Of a DNA stretch of 64,000 nucleotides, positions 1 to 10,700 are shown in pieces. The notes beneath the pieces were generated by a model. That model had not been told where the DNA came from and searched no databases. It was given only the letters and a program-made list of their open reading frames with translations. The position numbers and the translations under genes were made by a program. The DNA comes from JACVCJ01 sp052437175 (GTDB lineage: Bacteria > Bacteroidota > Bacteroidia > CAIKAF01), in NCBI GenBank assembly GCA_052437175.1, contig JBQVOK010000001.1, positions 310,001-374,000 on the forward strand, read 5' to 3'. How positions within the stretch are numbered: position 1 is the stretch's first letter; the number at the start of each line of letters is the position of its first letter.

Positions 1-2
1 CG

Positions 3-317
3 CTGCCGAAATGTTCACCGGTTCTGCTCGAGCCCATCATGAAACTGGAAGTTCTTACTCCGGAAGAAAACATGGGTGACGTGGTAGGTGACCTGAACCG
101 CCGCCGTGGTCTCATCGAAGGTATGGACAGCCGTAACAACGCCCGCGTTGTGAAAGCCAAAGTTCCGCTGAGCGAGATGTTCGGTTACGTAACACAACTG
201 CGTACCCTTACTTCGGGGCGCGCAACGTCTACCATGGAGTTCTCACACTATGAGCCGGCTCCGCGTAACGTGCAGGACGATGTAGTAGCTAAAACAAAAG
301 GTAAAGTAACTGCGTAA
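3..317 (+). CDS. fusA: Elongation factor G, C-terminal fragment
   Basis: The 5' part lies outside the window; the frame is open from base 3 to a TAA at 315-317. The roughly 104 visible residues match the end of EF-G domain IV and domain V, including LLEPIMKLEV, the stretch TPEENMGDVVGDLNRRRG, and the closing FSHYEPAPRNVQ. EF-G is the GTPase that moves tRNA and mRNA through the ribosome after peptide bond formation and helps recycle ribosomes. The GTPase domain cannot be checked here. A terminator follows 25 bases after the stop. Some Bacteroidota carry a second EF-G-like paralogue, so canonical fusA is likely but cannot be proven from this piece. Confidence 0.93.
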   Translation: MPKCSPVLLEPIMKLEVLTPEENMGDVVGDLNRRRGLIEGMDSRNNARVVKAKVPLSEMFGYVTQLRTLTSGRATSTMEFSHYEPAPRNVQDDVVAKTKGKVTA

Positions 318-341
318 GCAATTACACCGCTAAAATAACGG

Positions 342-375
342 AAAGAGCTGTTCATTACGGACAGCTCTTTTTTTG
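342..375 (+). terminator. Rho-independent terminator after fusA
   Basis: A perfect 10-bp stem, AAAGAGCTGT (342-351) with ACAGCTCTTT (361-370), encloses a 9-base loop and runs into a T-tract. It separates fusA from the surface-protein region that follows. Confidence 0.85.
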
Positions 376-423
376 TGCCCATACCTTTACTATACCTTTT
401 CGGTAGGATAATTAAAAAATAGC

Positions 424-454
424 TTGTGAGGTTTCCGGAAATATTGTTTATTTG
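424..454 (+). promoter_or_regulatory. Possible Bacteroidota promoter for the first secreted-protein cluster
   Basis: A TTG at 424-426 lies 20 bases before TTTATTTG (447-454), which resembles the TAnnTTTG -7 element with TT in place of TA. The position, just after the fusA terminator and about 25 bases before the next start codon, fits. The match is imperfect. Confidence 0.3.
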
Positions 455-479
455 CTTCTGACTGAATCTCTAACTTACT

Positions 480-821
480 ATGATAAAGCTTTTTTATTCC
501 CTGTTTCTTCTTCTTTTCCTTTCTCATTCTGCTTTTTCACAACATTCAGCTGCTCCGGAAACACAACGCTGTTACTATGCTTTTGGTCCTTCCCCGGGAA
601 CTTTAACGGAATCGGCCCTGCTGAAGGAGATCGATGCCCTGCCTGCTGTGCTGGAATCAAAGATCAGGCAGAAGGAAGATACGGGACAGGCCGAGCTGAT
701 CATTCGTTTCAGCGCCGGAGCTCCCGAAGGTGAAGCGCCCGGGTTTTCACCGGCATCCGTAAAAAGACTGCTTATTCAGTACGACCTGGTACCCGGTGAT
801 TTTGTCATCCGGGAAGACTAA
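480..821 (+). CDS. Small secreted protein of unknown function
   Basis: 113 residues. The first 20 form a clear Sec signal peptide (MIKLF, a leucine-rich core, then AFSQ), so the mature protein of about 93 residues is exported. I recognise no family. The mature part has one cysteine, a helical-looking middle (ESALLKEIDALPAVLESKI) and a strand-like segment (AELIIRFSAG), which together could form a small alpha/beta fold. It lacks a T9SS sorting tail and a lipobox. It ends 12 bases before the first adhesin gene on the same strand, so it is probably the first gene of that transcript. No second copy precedes the duplicated cassette at 7728. Confidence 0.7.
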   Translation: MIKLFYSLFLLLFLSHSAFSQHSAAPETQRCYYAFGPSPGTLTESALLKEIDALPAVLESKIRQKEDTGQAELIIRFSAGAPEGEAPGFSPASVKRLLIQYDLVPGDFVIRED

Positions 822-833
822 ACCCGCTTATCT

Positions 834-3800
834 ATGAAAAAACTTTTACTCCTTATGGTTCCCCTGCTGGGAACGATCAACCTGTATACACAGTCCGACG
901 GTTGCAGTGCAGCTACCACACTGCCCGTCAGCGCAAACTGCAGCAGTCCGCAGGCCGGTACCACCACCGGTGCCACCCAGACCATTCCCGGGTGTTCGGG
1001 CACGGCCGACGATGACGTATGGTATAAATTCACGGCCACTTCCACATCACACCAGATCACAGTAAACAGTTCCGCGGGCTTCGATGCCGTGGTGCAGCTT
1101 TTTTCCGGTCCCTGCGGCAGCCTGGTGTCCCTGGTCTGTAAAGACGACAATTTTACGGGGCAGCAGGAAGTGATCAATTACAGCGGACTTACCGTGGGCG
1201 CCAGCTACACGGTACGTATCTATCACTATGGCGCAGGCCCGGGTTCCGGCAATTTCGATATCTGTGTGACCCAGGCCCCGGCTCCGCCTGTGAACAACAA
1301 CTGCTCAGGTTCCACTTTGCTTACGGTCAATACATCCTGCTCGTCTACGGCCGGTACCACACTGGGTGCAACGGCTTCCATCCCCGGTTGCGCCGGTAAT
1401 GCCGACGACGATGTATGGTACAGCTTTGTGGCTACCAATGCCCTGCAGACCATTACGGTGAATCCTTCCGCCGGCATCGATCCTGTGGTACAGCTTTTCA
1501 GCGGTTCCTGCGGTACGCTTAACGGTCTCTACTGCCAGGACGCCGGTCTAACGGGCGGGCAGGAAGTGATCAGTGCGGTAGGCCTGGTACCCGGACAAAC
1601 CTATTACATCCGGGTATATGATTATTACACCGGGAACGCCGGAACGTTCAATATATGCGTTACGGGCGCGGTGACACCCACTCCCACGAACGACGAGCCC
1701 TGTTCGGCCATTGCATTGCCTTCGGTAACGGCGGCCTGTACCTATTCTGAATTTACGACCATAGGCTCTACGGCCAGTGCCGTACCGGCACCTTCGTCCT
1801 GTGCGGGCGGGAGCGGAGCGGCCAACGGAGGCTGGTCGGCATCGTCACACGATATATGGTTCTCCATAACCGTGCCCGCCAGCGGAAACCTGTACATACA
1901 AAGCAAACCCAATATGCCGGCCGGCCGTATTACCGACGGGGTAATGGCCCTGTATTCCGGCAGCTGTTCCTCGCTTACGCAGATCGCCTGTTCCGACGAC
2001 AACCCCGTATATCCCGGCAGCAACAACGATAACCTGCCCCTGCTCACGGCTACCGGGCTCACACCGGGTTCTACCGTATACCTGCGTTATTTCGGCTACG
2101 GATCATCACAGGGCACCTTTGGGCTCTGTGTAACCACCGCCGTGAACGATAACTGCGCCAATGCCCTGTACATCTGCGATATCAACGGGTACAGCTCATC
2201 CACCAGCGGCGCTTACACGGCCGATCGCCCCTGCAATATGCGCGGTAACAACGAAGATGTGAACGGCGTAAACCAGCCCGATGGCATCAATACCGGCGGC
2301 ATCTTCGGACAGGGAGGTCCCTGGGGCACCGGTTCGCCCAATTACGATGTGATCATCAACAACAACAGCTGGATCAAATTTACGGCCGCCGCCGCTACAG
2401 CTACCCTGCAGGTAAGTATTTACGACTGCTGGGTGGGCAATTACCCCAGCGGGGGTATCCAGATGCAGATATTTTCAGGCACGAATTGCTGTAATTTCGT
2501 TCCCGTTTCCAATTTTGAAGAGAGCTCTACCGGCTTCATCATCACGGCCAACGGCCTCACGGTAGGGCAGGACTATTACCTGATGGTGGACGGTTTTGCC
2601 GGTGATATCTGCAACTACACCATTACGGCCCAGAGCGGGGTGCTTTTCCCGGATATCCCGGATGTACCGCCTGTTTGCGAAGGCAGTTCAGTAACGCTCA
2701 GTGCTCCTGCGGGTGCCACTACGTACCTGTGGCAGCATAACGGGGCCACCACGCAGTCGGTAACGGTTACACCAGCCACTACCCAAACCTACTATTGCGA
2801 AGTAACGGGCCTCTGCGGCCACAAACAAACCCTGGACGTGGTGGTGGCGGTAACGCCCAAACCCATCGTATCCATCAACAACGGTAATGCGGTAAGTACC
2901 TGCCAGGGCAGCCCGGTAACGCTTACGGCTTCGGGCGCGGCGGGTTATGTGTGGAACACCTCGCAGACCAGCAGCTCGATCAGTGTAAACCCGGCGGCCA
3001 ATACCAGCTACTCAGTGATCGGCACTTCTGCAGGTTGCAGTGATACGGCACAGGTGACGGTAACGGTGAATGCCCTGCCCACGCTGAGCGTAAATCCTAC
3101 GGAAACGCCCAGCAACTGTTCGCAGTCCACGGGCGCGCTCACGGGCGCTGTGGCCACGGGCAACGGAATGTTGCAATACGCCTGGTACAATAACCTGGGT
3201 ATACAGGTAGGCAATACGGCCAACCTGAACAATCAGCCGGCTGGTTTATATACCCTTACGGTTACGGATGGCAATAACTGCCAGCGTACCTTCGGACCCT
3301 TTTCCATTACAAATCCCGGGGCACCACTGGCGCCCACAGTTACACCTTCGGCCAGTGCCTCGTGTATAGGTGGAAATATACAGATATCGGCTACTTCGGC
3401 TTCGGCCGGTGCTACGTTCAGCTGGTCGGGCCCGAACGGTTTCAATGCCTCTTCGGCCCAGGTGAACCTGAACAATATACAGGCTTCCGCACAGGGAAAT
3501 TACTGCGTGGTAGCCACGGTGGCAGGCTGTACCGGGCCGCCTGCCTGCGTAAACATTACGGTATATCCCGATCCGGACGTACAGGCCACTGTGCTGAACC
3601 CCGGAGGGATCTGCGCCGGAACCCAGCTGAGTCTTTCCGCAACGGGTGCACAGCAGTATTCCTGGAGCGGTCCGCAGGGCTTTACCGGTAATACGGCCCA
3701 GGTATCTGTGAATCCGGCGACGGCCGCCAATGCCGGCATGTACATTGTAACCGGCACGGACGCCAATGGTTGTTTTGCTTCGGATACGGTGCAGGCCCTG

Positions 3801-4586
3801 GTTTTTCCGCTGCCGGTAGCGCAGGTTTCCACCTCTCCCGCAGGAAATGTACTTTGCGAGAACGGAAGCATTATCTTAAATGCTTCGGGCGGTGTACAAT
3901 ACAGCTGGAGCGGTCCGCAAGGATTCAGTGCACAGCAGGCCTCCGTTTCTATAACGGATAGCAGTGCCAATACCGAAGGCTGGTACTACATAACGGTGAC
4001 CGATGCCAACGGCTGCAGCGCCTCCGACAGTATCTATGCCGATGTGATCACGGATATTCCCCTGCAGATCGAAACCGGCGATGTTACCCTGTGCCCGGGT
4101 ACCACACTCGTACTCACGGCCACGGGCGGTGTAAGCTACCAGTGGAGCGGTCCGCAGAATTTTTCGGATAGTACGGCTACCATACAGATCCCTAATATAA
4201 GTACCGGCCAGGCGGGAATATATACCGTAACGGGCTACGATGCAAACGGTTGCTCCGGCAGCGATTCCGCCCAGGTAAGCGTGGCCTACAGCGCCAACTG
4301 TATGAAAGTGCCCGAACTGGTAACCCCGAACGGCGACAACCAGAACGACGGCTGGGTGATACACGGACTGGAGAGCTACCCCAATGCCGCCGTGCAGATA
4401 TTCAACCGCTGGGGCAACCTCATCTTTTCGGCACAACCCTACCAGAACGACTGGTATGGACAGGTGAACAAAGGTCTGAACGTAGGCAATGAGAACGGAA
4501 AAGTACCGGCAGGGACCTATTATTACCTGCTGGACCTCGGCAATAACGAGCCAGCGATGAAAGGATTTATTGAAGTACAATATTAA
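834..4586 (+). CDS. Large T9SS type B-sorted surface protein with jelly-roll and Ig-like domains
   Basis: 1250 residues. A signal peptide (about 1-20) is followed by three or four related beta-sandwich domains of pre-peptidase C-terminal type (about 22-147, 153-280, 285-430 and a diverged 438-600), each with a DDxWYxF-like core and a LFSGxCG motif. Ig-like/PKD-like domains run from about 610 to 1155, with recurring YxWSGPQGF motifs. Residues 1160-1250 are a gliding-motility-associated type B sorting domain (VTPNGDNQNDGW, IFNRWGNLIF, AGTYYYLLDL, KGFIEVQY). Such proteins cross the outer membrane through the T9SS and are displayed as adhesins or enter the matrix. The PorP/SprF gene starts 12 bases downstream, the usual arrangement for a type B cargo and its partner. 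The ligand is unknown. Confidence 0.9.
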   Translation: MKKLLLLMVPLLGTINLYTQSDGCSAATTLPVSANCSSPQAGTTTGATQTIPGCSGTADDDVWYKFTATSTSHQITVNSSAGFDAVVQLFSGPCGSLVSLVCKDDNFTGQQEVINYSGLTVGASYTVRIYHYGAGPGSGNFDICVTQAPAPPVNNNCSGSTLLTVNTSCSSTAGTTLGATASIPGCAGNADDDVWYSFVATNALQTITVNPSAGIDPVVQLFSGSCGTLNGLYCQDAGLTGGQEVISAVGLVPGQTYYIRVYDYYTGNAGTFNICVTGAVTPTPTNDEPCSAIALPSVTAACTYSEFTTIGSTASAVPAPSSCAGGSGAANGGWSASSHDIWFSITVPASGNLYIQSKPNMPAGRITDGVMALYSGSCSSLTQIACSDDNPVYPGSNNDNLPLLTATGLTPGSTVYLRYFGYGSSQGTFGLCVTTAVNDNCANALYICDINGYSSSTSGAYTADRPCNMRGNNEDVNGVNQPDGINTGGIFGQGGPWGTGSPNYDVIINNNSWIKFTAAAATATLQVSIYDCWVGNYPSGGIQMQIFSGTNCCNFVPVSNFEESSTGFIITANGLTVGQDYYLMVDGFAGDICNYTITAQSGVLFPDIPDVPPVCEGSSVTLSAPAGATTYLWQHNGATTQSVTVTPATTQTYYCEVTGLCGHKQTLDVVVAVTPKPIVSINNGNAVSTCQGSPVTLTASGAAGYVWNTSQTSSSISVNPAANTSYSVIGTSAGCSDTAQVTVTVNALPTLSVNPTETPSNCSQSTGALTGAVATGNGMLQYAWYNNLGIQVGNTANLNNQPAGLYTLTVTDGNNCQRTFGPFSITNPGAPLAPTVTPSASASCIGGNIQISATSASAGATFSWSGPNGFNASSAQVNLNNIQASAQGNYCVVATVAGCTGPPACVNITVYPDPDVQATVLNPGGICAGTQLSLSATGAQQYSWSGPQGFTGNTAQVSVNPATAANAGMYIVTGTDANGCFASDTVQALVFPLPVAQVSTSPAGNVLCENGSIILNASGGVQYSWSGPQGFSAQQASVSITDSSANTEGWYYITVTDANGCSASDSIYADVITDIPLQIETGDVTLCPGTTLVLTATGGVSYQWSGPQNFSDSTATIQIPNISTGQAGIYTVTGYDANGCSGSDSAQVSVAYSANCMKVPELVTPNGDNQNDGWVIHGLESYPNAAVQIFNRWGNLIFSAQPYQNDWYGQVNKGLNVGNENGKVPAGTYYYLLDLGNNEPAMKGFIEVQY

Positions 4587-4598
4587 ACGGAGCAGCCC

Positions 4599-5513
4599 AT
4601 GAAAAAACTTCTCTACATACTTTCGGTACTTCTCTGCGGCAGCCCGCTTTTTGCCCAGCAGGACGAGCAGATGTCGCTCTATATGTACAACCCGCTTTAT
4701 TACAATCCGGCCTATGCCGGCAGCCGCAATGCCATCAGTATGACGGGGATGGCCCGTTTTCAGTGGACCGGCTGGAAAGGCGCTCCCATGACGCAGTGGT
4801 TCTCGGTACACATGCCCTTCCTGAACCAGACCCTGGGGGCCGGACTGCACATGGTGAATGACCGTATCGGGGCACGGCGCCGCACGGCCGCTTTTGCCGA
4901 TATTTCTGCGTCGGTACGGCTCAATAAAAAAGGGCACCGCCTGGCTTTCGGACTCTCGGGTGGCGTGGATTTCCAGCAGTTCAATTTCAGCGACCTGCAG
5001 GTGAACGATCCCAACGATCCGCTGTACGGACAGAGTTTTGTGAAGAACACCGGCAATTTCGGTGCCGGCATCTATTACTACGGAGAACGGCATTACATCG
5101 GTATTTCCTCGCCGCGCATCCTGCAAAACCAGATCAACAATATAGATTCGCTCTCGGCTTCGCTGAACCGCCGGCACTTTTTCCTGGCCGCGGGTTATGT
5201 ATTCCGCCTCAACAGCGTGCTCGACTTTAAACCTTCCACGCTCATAAAGATCACGCCCAATACGCCGCTCACTTTCGATATAAACGCCAGTTTCCTGCTG
5301 TACGAACGCGTGTGGCTGGGCGCTATGTATCGTTTCCATGAATCGGCCGGGCTCAATGCCGTGGTGCGGATCAAAGAAATACTACACATTGGCTATGCCT
5401 ACGATTTCCCCGTCAACCGCCTGCGCACCAACCAGCGCGGTACACACGAAATTATGGTACAGCTCGATATTAAACCGAAGAAGACCGGCTTCACATCCCC
5501 CCGATATTTTTAA
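4599..5513 (+). CDS. PorP/SprF family outer-membrane protein
   Basis: 304 residues with a signal peptide (MKKLLYILSVLL to LFAQ) and the family opening QQDEQMSLYMYNPLYYNPAYAGSR, written here only to show the start of the mature chain; GAPMTQWFSVH and an N-proximal GxHxVNDRIGARRR motif follow. The length is typical. Family members are predicted outer-membrane beta-barrels; F. johnsoniae SprF is needed for secretion of the type B adhesin SprB. Being 12 bases after the 1250-residue type B adhesin and 5 bases before the OmpA gene, it is probably the dedicated export or anchoring partner of that adhesin. It is closely similar to the copy at 14803-15732, including the whole mature N-terminus, pointing to cassette duplication. 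Confidence 0.92.
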   Translation: MKKLLYILSVLLCGSPLFAQQDEQMSLYMYNPLYYNPAYAGSRNAISMTGMARFQWTGWKGAPMTQWFSVHMPFLNQTLGAGLHMVNDRIGARRRTAAFADISASVRLNKKGHRLAFGLSGGVDFQQFNFSDLQVNDPNDPLYGQSFVKNTGNFGAGIYYYGERHYIGISSPRILQNQINNIDSLSASLNRRHFFLAAGYVFRLNSVLDFKPSTLIKITPNTPLTFDINASFLLYERVWLGAMYRFHESAGLNAVVRIKEILHIGYAYDFPVNRLRTNQRGTHEIMVQLDIKPKKTGFTSPRYF

Positions 5514-5518
5514 GGCCT

Positions 5519-7675
5519 ATGAAGAACGTATACACTTCCATTCTTACGCTTCTCTTCTGTATGCCACTGATGGCACAGGGCCTGCGGAAACAGTCCGCCG
5601 AAAAATACCTGGGTCGCCTCGAATACTTTAAGGCCGAACCCTTGTTTGCCGAGCTGGCACAGAAACAGCTGAAACGCGGCAATGGCAGCTGGGAAGACGT
5701 GAGCAAGGCCGCCCTCTGCAATTACAAAATATTCCATTTCGACAGGGCTACCCTGTTTTACACGGCCCTCCGCAAAAGCGGGCAGGCGCTTACGGAAGAG
5801 GAATACCTGAACAGCATACAATCGCTGCGTTTTACGGCGCGCTATGCCGAAGCGCTGGAACTCACGAACGAAGCCCGCAGCAGATTCCCGGGCAACATCC
5901 GTTTTGCTGTACTGGCCGAAAGTCTCGAAAAACGGGAACGTTTCCTGCAGGATTCAGCCCTGTACCGGGTAGATCCGCTGGCCCTGAATTCAGGCTACGG
6001 CGATTTTGGCGCCACTTACACGCCCGAAGGCATTGCCTATGCATCCAGAAAGACCAATGCCGGTTTCCTGAATACACGCTACGGCTGGGACAACGGCTAT
6101 TTCCTGGAGATATTTCATGCCGAAAAAGTGAACGACTCCACCTGGCAGAAAAGTGAACGCAATGCCGGTAAATTTTACTCACGCGCACACGACGGGCCGG
6201 TATTCTTTAACCGCAGCGGTACAGAGGCGTACATTACACGTAACATCGTACGCAAAAAGAAAGGCCGTAACCTGGTATACCTGGCTATATATTATACGTT
6301 TAAAATGGAAAAAGGTTGGAGCAAACCCCTGATGCTGCCTTTTTGCAGTCCGGATTTTAACACGGGACATGCGGCGCTGAGCCCGGATGAGCAAACGCTG
6401 TATTTTGTCTCCGACCGTAAAGGCGGAGCGGGCGGAACCGACCTGTACCGCATTGCCCGGAAGGGAGGCGGATGGGGAGGGCCGGAAAACCTGGGCCCTG
6501 CGGTAAATACGCCGGGTAACGAAATGTTTCCCTTTGTGAGCCGGGACGGCAGTACGCTCTGGTTTTCCTCGGACGCTTACCCGGGCCTGGGCGGACTGGA
6601 TATTTATTCCGTACCCCTGGCCGGCGGAACGGTACAGAATGCCGGCTATCCCGTAAATACACAGGCCGATGATTTTGCGTATATAGAAGACTCTACAGAG
6701 ATCCGCGGACTGTTCTCCTCGAACCGGGGCGATTTTACCGACCGCCTGTATACCGTGAAAAAACTACCGGTACATATAGACCTGGAAGGTACTGTGTACA
6801 TTGTGTATGAAGAGAACGGGACCCCGGAGCCCGCCACCGGTGCAAAGGTAACCCTGAGTGCCGGTGAAGACGGACAGTTACTGTCCCTGGGACAGGATGC
6901 CGGTTATACAGAAGCGCTGGAAAAGAACCGGGAATATATACTGACGGCGGACCTCGAAGATCATGAACTGCTGAAAACAGAAACTTTTTCTACCACAGGC
7001 ATCAGCCGGAATACCCGTATAAAGCGCGACCTGTACCTGAAGCCGCTGAGCATTTATGTAAAAATAAAGGCCATCGATAAAGTTACGAAGGAAATATTGC
7101 CCGGCGCACGCGGCACGCTTACCGACGCACGCGGAAGAGTATACGAATTTGAGACCGATTCGGCCGGATATGCCCTGTTTAAAGCCGAACGCTACCTGAA
7201 ATACGATGTTTTTGCACGTAAAAAGGGGTATATAGACGGCTTTTCGGCCTTCGAAACGCGGAACGAACGCCTGCGCGAAGTGGAGGTACCCCTGGAGCTG
7301 ACGAAGATAAGCAAGGGGGAGAAATTTAAAGTGGACAATATCTTTTACGATTATAACAAGGCCAGTCTGCGCCCGGAAAGTCAGAATGCGCTGGACCTGC
7401 TGGCCGCCTTTATCCTGGAGAACGATATCCGTGTGGAACTGAGTTCACATACGGATGCCCGCGGAAGTGATACCTATAACCAGAGCCTGTCCCAGAAACG
7501 GGCCCAGAGTTGTGTGGATTACCTGGTGTCGAAAGGTGTTCCCCAGGCAAAGATCATCGCAAAAGGGTATGGCGAATCCCAATTGATCAACCATTGCCGG
7601 AATTCGGTTCCGTGCAGCGAGGAAGAGCACCAGCAAAACCGCCGCACGGAAATAAAAATTCTGGAAGTCAGGTAA
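5519..7675 (+). CDS. TPR / PD40 propeller / OmpA-domain protein (PorE-like)
   Basis: 718 residues. After a signal peptide (MKNVY to LMAQ) there are TPR-like helices (about 25-150), then PD40/TolB-like propeller blades (about 150-390; motifs LSPDEQTLYFVSDRKGGAGGTDLY and SRDGSTLWFSSDAYPGLGG are partly visible), then carboxypeptidase-regulatory/CNA-B-like beta domains (about 430-600) and an OmpA peptidoglycan-binding domain (about 605-718; HTDARGSD, NQSLSQKRAQ, NRRTEIKI). This resembles PorE-type proteins that link T9SS outer-membrane parts to peptidoglycan. It starts 5 bases after the PorP/SprF gene and is surely co-transcribed. It probably anchors the adhesin/PorP assembly in the periplasm. 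The paralogue at 15751-17910 shares the domain order and a nearly identical OmpA end. Confidence 0.88.
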   Translation: MKNVYTSILTLLFCMPLMAQGLRKQSAEKYLGRLEYFKAEPLFAELAQKQLKRGNGSWEDVSKAALCNYKIFHFDRATLFYTALRKSGQALTEEEYLNSIQSLRFTARYAEALELTNEARSRFPGNIRFAVLAESLEKRERFLQDSALYRVDPLALNSGYGDFGATYTPEGIAYASRKTNAGFLNTRYGWDNGYFLEIFHAEKVNDSTWQKSERNAGKFYSRAHDGPVFFNRSGTEAYITRNIVRKKKGRNLVYLAIYYTFKMEKGWSKPLMLPFCSPDFNTGHAALSPDEQTLYFVSDRKGGAGGTDLYRIARKGGGWGGPENLGPAVNTPGNEMFPFVSRDGSTLWFSSDAYPGLGGLDIYSVPLAGGTVQNAGYPVNTQADDFAYIEDSTEIRGLFSSNRGDFTDRLYTVKKLPVHIDLEGTVYIVYEENGTPEPATGAKVTLSAGEDGQLLSLGQDAGYTEALEKNREYILTADLEDHELLKTETFSTTGISRNTRIKRDLYLKPLSIYVKIKAIDKVTKEILPGARGTLTDARGRVYEFETDSAGYALFKAERYLKYDVFARKKGYIDGFSAFETRNERLREVEVPLELTKISKGEKFKVDNIFYDYNKASLRPESQNALDLLAAFILENDIRVELSSHTDARGSDTYNQSLSQKRAQSCVDYLVSKGVPQAKIIAKGYGESQLINHCRNSVPCSEEEHQQNRRTEIKILEVR

Positions 7676-7727
7676 GTGTATATGTAAAAACTGTTATATT
7701 GTTGAACCAAACAAATCTAAAACAACT

Positions 7728-10700
7728 ATGAAGAACAACCTTATGAGGGCGCTGACCGTCGTCCTGATGCTCTATTTACATCCCCTTATTTCAAGGGCCG
7801 GGTTTGTCCCCAACAAGGGGCAGGTCGCCGATAAGAACGGCAAACCCCGACCCGACGTACTCTTCACTTTTGATACACACGATGCACGCCTGTTCTTTAT
7901 GAAGGACCGGATCGTATATGCATTGTACAAGATGGACCATGTGGAGAACGACCGCAGCCGTGAATTACGCGAGAAGGGTGATATTGAGGGCGCAAAGTAC
8001 GCTTCCTTACGCATCTTCGAACAGCGTATAGACATGGAATTCAAGGGCGCGCTACCCGAGCCCGGCATCCTGTTTGAAGATCCGCAGGGCGAACGCACCA
8101 ATTTTTACTTTGCACACTGTGCGCAGGGTATAACCGGCGTACAGGCCTACGGACAGGTTACCTACAAAAACCTGTACAACGGCATCGATGTGGTGTTCAA
8201 ACTGGTGAACGGTACCCTGAAGTACGACCTGGTGCTGCATCCCGGTGCAAAACTGTCGGATATACGCTTCCGGTACGACGGGGTTTCATCCATATCCAAA
8301 AACGGGAAGAACTTCGAAATGAAAACCGAAGTACGTACCCTGCGGGAAAGCATCCCGGCCTCTTACTGGCAGGATGATAAAAAACCGGTGAACGTGGATT
8401 ACCGGTTGATGGAAGATAACACTTTCGGCTTTACAGCAGAAGGTATCGAAACCGTTGACCGTACCCTGGTGATCGACCCCACACTGGCCTGGGCCACGTA
8501 TTTTGAACGCTCTACCACCGGTGCTTCCAGCGCCATCCGTGGTAACGTGACCACCGATGCTTCGGGGAACTTTTACTACCAGATCAATACCTATTCTCCC
8601 GACCTTCCGGTTGTGAACCCGGGTGGCGGGGCCTGGTTCGACCCTTCGTACAATCCTTCGTCGGGCCTGGACGTTTATTTTGCCAAATTCAACGTGAACC
8701 GCCAGCTGGTATGGGCTACCTACCTGGGTGGCACAGGTTCGCAGAACAACTATTACGACCATGGTATTGCCGCTACGGGAAATACTTTCTACGTATCCGG
8801 GGTTACTTCCAGTACCGACTTTCCCCTGATGAACCAGGGCGGCGGCGCTTATTACCAGACCAGTCCCGGAACGGGCGACAAGGGCTTCCTGTCCAAGTTC
8901 AATTCGGCTACGGGTGTTATGCAGCACTCCACCTACCTGCGCTGTTACAGCGAGATCAATATGGCGGTGGACGGCAACGGGAACGTGGCCGTAAGCTCCT
9001 TTAACTACAGCTGGAGTACAGCCCCGACCGTGGTGGCACGGGCCGGCGCCTATAACGACAACACTTTTAACGGAAACAGCGATGTGTTCCTGTACATGTT
9101 CGACGCCAATATGGTGCAGACATGGGGCACCTGGCTGGGCGGTACCGGTTACGAAGAACCGATGGGCATCACCTTCGACAGTAACAACAACCTGTACCTG
9201 TTCAACCGTTCCGACAATGCCACCGTTCCCCTGGTGAACCCGGGCGGCGGCGCTTTCTTCGATAATACGTATAGTGATAAATACGATTACTGGCTCATGA
9301 AGTTCAACGCTTCAGGCGGCCTGGTATGGAGTACCCTGCTGGGGGGGAACGGACTGGAAGGTCTGTCGTACTCACAGGTGACCACCAACGCCAACAACGA
9401 CGTGATCTTTACGTCTACCACCCGAAGTACCGTTATGAACCTGGTGAACCCGGGTGGCGGCGCCTATTACCAGACCATGCCGGCCGGTCTCAGCGACGGC
9501 TTTGGCGGTACAGGTTACTGCGCCGGTTTCATTATGCGCTTTAACTCGGCCAGTGCCCTGATACACGGTACGTATATGGGAGCCAATAACGAGGAGGTGT
9601 ATATCCAGGGCCAGACGCCGGGTAACTGTAACCAGCACTACCTGATGCTGCAGTCGCGCACCTTTGCTACCACACCGCAGGCTGGCTCCTACAATGTGAA
9701 CAATGCCAACACGTCGCAATACGGGTACATGGCCATGGAGATGACCCCTGCCTTCGGCATTGGCTGGTCCAGCTATATACACAGCGACAGTACCTTTATG
9801 GAACGCATGGTAAGTGACCGTGTGAACGGCCGCCTGTATGCCACAGGTATGACGCAGGCCCGCGATTTCCCGGTAACGAACCCGGGCGGTGGTGCATACT
9901 ATGATAACGTGATCAACTCCGGAACGGGAAGTTCCTATGTATTTGGTATCGTGCAGTTCGATATCGGTGGGCCTCCGGTACTGAGTGTCTCCGGAGGAGG
10001 GCCGGCCACGGTCTGTGCCGGGCAGAGCATTACACTTACAGCCACAGGCTCGGGTACCATTAACTGGTACAATGCCCCTTCAGGGGGAACACTGTTGGGT
10101 ACGGGTACCACGCTTAATTACACACCGGGTGTTACCACTGTGTATGCCGAAGCTGTAAACGGAGGCTGTGCCAGTACGCGTACCCCGATCACCATTACGG
10201 TGAACCCGCTGCCGTCTACGCCAAACTTTACTACAAACTCTCCATTGTGTGCCGGTTCTACCCTGAACCTGAACGGTCCTACAGTAGGCGGTGCCACTTA
10301 TATATGGACGGGCCCCAACAGCTTCAGCTCATCGGTGGAAGATCCTTCCCTGACCAATATTACGGCAGCAGCAGCAGGTACCTATAACCTGCGTGTGGTG
10401 GTAAGCGGCTGTACCTCGGCGGTAGCCACACAAACGGTAACCGTGAATGCTATTCCGGCTACGCCGAACTTTAGCACGAACTCTCCGGTATGCGCCGGTT
10501 CAGCTTTAAACCTGAACGGTCCAACGGTAGGCGGTGCTACGTATGTGTGGAGCGGCCCGAACAGCTTCAGTTCTTCGCTGGAAGATCCGTCCATAGGCAG
10601 TGCCACGGTTGCCGCCGGCGGTACCTATAACCTGTATGTGGTAGTAAACGGCTGTACCTCGGCCACAGCTACCCAGGCAGTAACGGTAAACCCGCTTCCG

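Noticed and set aside
3876..5339. A 487-codon minus-strand frame spanning the end of the adhesin and the porP gene
   Set aside because: It crosses two genes with clear family assignments on the plus strand and has no recognisable domain.
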